Shown: piece by piece, positions 62,578-64,000 of the stretch | Layout of the letters: the number at the start of each line of letters is the position of its first letter | How positions within the stretch are numbered: position 1 is the first letter of the stretch | Source of the DNA: an uncultured Pelagibacteraceae bacterium | GTDB lineage: Bacteria > Pseudomonadota > Alphaproteobacteria > Pelagibacterales > Pelagibacteraceae | Length of the DNA: 64,000 nt | Assembly: GCA_902595815.1 (NCBI GenBank) | Contig: CACJRL010000001.1 | Coordinates: forward strand, 62,001 to 126,000 | Direction: 5' to 3' | Made by a program: the position numbers and the translations under genes | The notes under the pieces: generated by a model | The model's input: only the letters and a program-made list of their open reading frames with translations | The model's database searches: none | Told to the model about the DNA's origin: nothing

Positions 62578-63115
62578 ACTCAAAATAACTAATTCCACTA
62601 AAACCAAAGCTGTTTGTTAGCATTATTTTTTTCAAGTTTTTCTTTGATATTCCACCAAGGCAAACAATTTTTTTTTTTGTTAAATAACTTAAACTATTAA
62701 ATCTATACAGTCCTAAATAGTTTTTATTCTTCTTAAATAACGAAGATAAAAATAATATATCTACCTTTTGAAGTTCTTTAATATTTATTTGTTTTTTATT
62801 ATGTGCAGATCCTAAAATTTTGAATTTTTTAGGTATCTTGTAAGAAAGGTGTCTAAAATTAATATTAAAAGATGGAATATAGGCACCGTCCAGGCCCAAT
62901 TTTAGAGCTAACTTAAAATTATTTGATAAAAAGAATTTTATTTTTTTATTTCTACAATAATATCTGATTTTGATTATCTCATTTATATTATTTTTATTTT
63001 CATAATTTCTATAAATAATGGCTGTATTATTTGGTATTTTATCAATATTATTTTTTTTAAATTTATTTATAAAATAAAATTTACTAAGATAATTTATATG
63101 CATGAAACTGTTCAA
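62576..63115 (-). CDS. ThiE/TenI-like thiamine-phosphate synthase family protein (divergent)
   Basis: KLGLDGAYIPSFN, KILGSAHNKKQ, VCLGGISKKNLKKIM; a shorter start at 63103 (MHINYLSKFYF) is possible. Confidence 0.7.
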   Translation of the reverse strand: MNSFMHINYLSKFYFINKFKKNNIDKIPNNTAIIYRNYENKNNINEIIKIRYYCRNKKIKFFLSNNFKLALKLGLDGAYIPSFNINFRHLSYKIPKKFKILGSAHNKKQINIKELQKVDILFLSSLFKKNKNYLGLYRFNSLSYLTKKKIVCLGGISKKNLKKIMLTNSFGFSGISYFE

Positions 63116-63751
63116 AATCTAATTAACATACAAAATGAACTTAAGCAAAAATTGTCAAATGATAATCAAATTCCAAATATAATAGCCGTCTCAAAAACAT
63201 TTAAAATTAATCATATTAATCATTTAATCGAATTTGGACATTTGCATTATGGAGAAAACAAGGTTCAAGAAGCATTAGAAAAATGGTCAGAAATTAAAGA
63301 AAATAATGATCAGATTAAATTGCATTTAATTGGAAAATTACAATCAAATAAAGTTAAATTTGCTGTAAAACTTTTTGATTACATACATTCTTTAGACAGT
63401 GAAAAATTAGCAAAAAAAATATCAGATATCCAAAATCAAAATAATATTTCAACAAAAATTTTTATTCAGGTCAATATTGGAGATGAAAGTCAAAAATCTG
63501 GAATAAATAAGAAAAATTTAAATAGTTTTTTTAATTACTGCAAAGAATTAAATTTAAATATTATAGGGTTGATGTGTATACCTCCAATCGACAAAGATAG
63601 TAAATTTTTTTTTAGAGAAATGAATGAACTTAAAAACCAATTAAAACTTGAAGATTTAAGTATGGGAATGTCAGCAGATTATATTGAAGCTACTAATTTT
63701 GGATCTACATATTTAAGAATTGGATCTAATATATTTGGAAGCAGATATTAA
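63098..63751 (+). CDS. YggS family pyridoxal phosphate homeostasis protein
   Basis: IIAVSKTFKINHI, HYGENKVQEALEKW, LHLIGKLQSNKVKFAV, MGMSADYIEATNFGSTYLRIGSNIFGSR. Confidence 0.96.
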   Translation: MHETVQNLINIQNELKQKLSNDNQIPNIIAVSKTFKINHINHLIEFGHLHYGENKVQEALEKWSEIKENNDQIKLHLIGKLQSNKVKFAVKLFDYIHSLDSEKLAKKISDIQNQNNISTKIFIQVNIGDESQKSGINKKNLNSFFNYCKELNLNIIGLMCIPPIDKDSKFFFREMNELKNQLKLEDLSMGMSADYIEATNFGSTYLRIGSNIFGSRY

Positions 63752-64000
63752 AGTATCTTTATCTTTGTTTTTCCATTTATTAATTTAATGAGTATTAGAA
63801 AGTCTTTCTTAGATAGCCCTATACATCCAGCTGTAGGCTTATAATTTTTAGTTAAATGAATAAAAATAGCACTGCCTTTTGGTATTTTTGGTTTATGCCA
63901 GTTATATTTTATTGGTATAAGAAAATCATATTTATAATCTTTTCGATATAACTTTTCGTGCTTAACTTTGTTTCTTATATTAACCAATTTATTATAATAT
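63748..64000 (-). CDS. L,D-transpeptidase (YkuD-type) catalytic domain protein, partial, N-terminus beyond window end
   Basis: YDFLIPIKYNW...KGSAIFIHLTKNYKPTAGCIGLSKKD (HX-SxGC-type motif); the frame is open to the window edge. Confidence 0.88.
   Translation of the reverse strand, partial: YYNKLVNIRNKVKHEKLYRKDYKYDFLIPIKYNWHKPKIPKGSAIFIHLTKNYKPTAGCIGLSKKDFLILIKLINGKTKIKIL

Noticed and set aside
1-64000. CRISPR arrays, IS elements, prophage, toxin-antitoxin or restriction systems
   Set aside because: Looked for spaced direct repeats, transposase/integrase motifs and defence-type domains; none could be supported.

Overview
The window is a compact, AT-rich, gene-dense bacterial chromosome segment. 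Gene content, very short or negative intergenic spacing, and conserved order (rho, mnmE, mnmG, rsmG, parA, parB; hisB-H-A-F-E; hslVU) fit an alphaproteobacterium of the SAR11/Pelagibacter type; that assignment is inference from content, not a database result. I support about 65 protein genes and one tRNA-Gly(GCC). Notable modules are: a partial FeS-type photolyase/cryptochrome at the left edge, tesA plus ybbA/ybbP-like ABC genes, hemC/hemD, tsaD, acs with a DUF4212/SSS acetate-type symporter, heparinase-like plus purH, two TPR proteins (one with a sulfotransferase domain), ftsK, two tandem pilins, a TRAP transporter, the his operon, hslVU, and the ppsR / hemE-hemH-hemJ-rho-mnmE-mnmG-rsmG-parA-parB block, followed by holA-lptE-leuS and a porin. 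The most interesting signals are: (1) a probable replication origin in the 281-bp ppsR/hemE gap, the longest intergenic region I see; (2) a perfect 16-bp parS site in the rsmG coding region plus a 14/16 copy in mnmG, both read as a VSRE protein motif; (3) divergent and convergent genes that share start or stop codons; (4) an EF-hand loop inside the symporter; (5) a poly-lysine N-terminus on Acs. I found no CRISPR array, IS element, prophage or clearly novel defence system.
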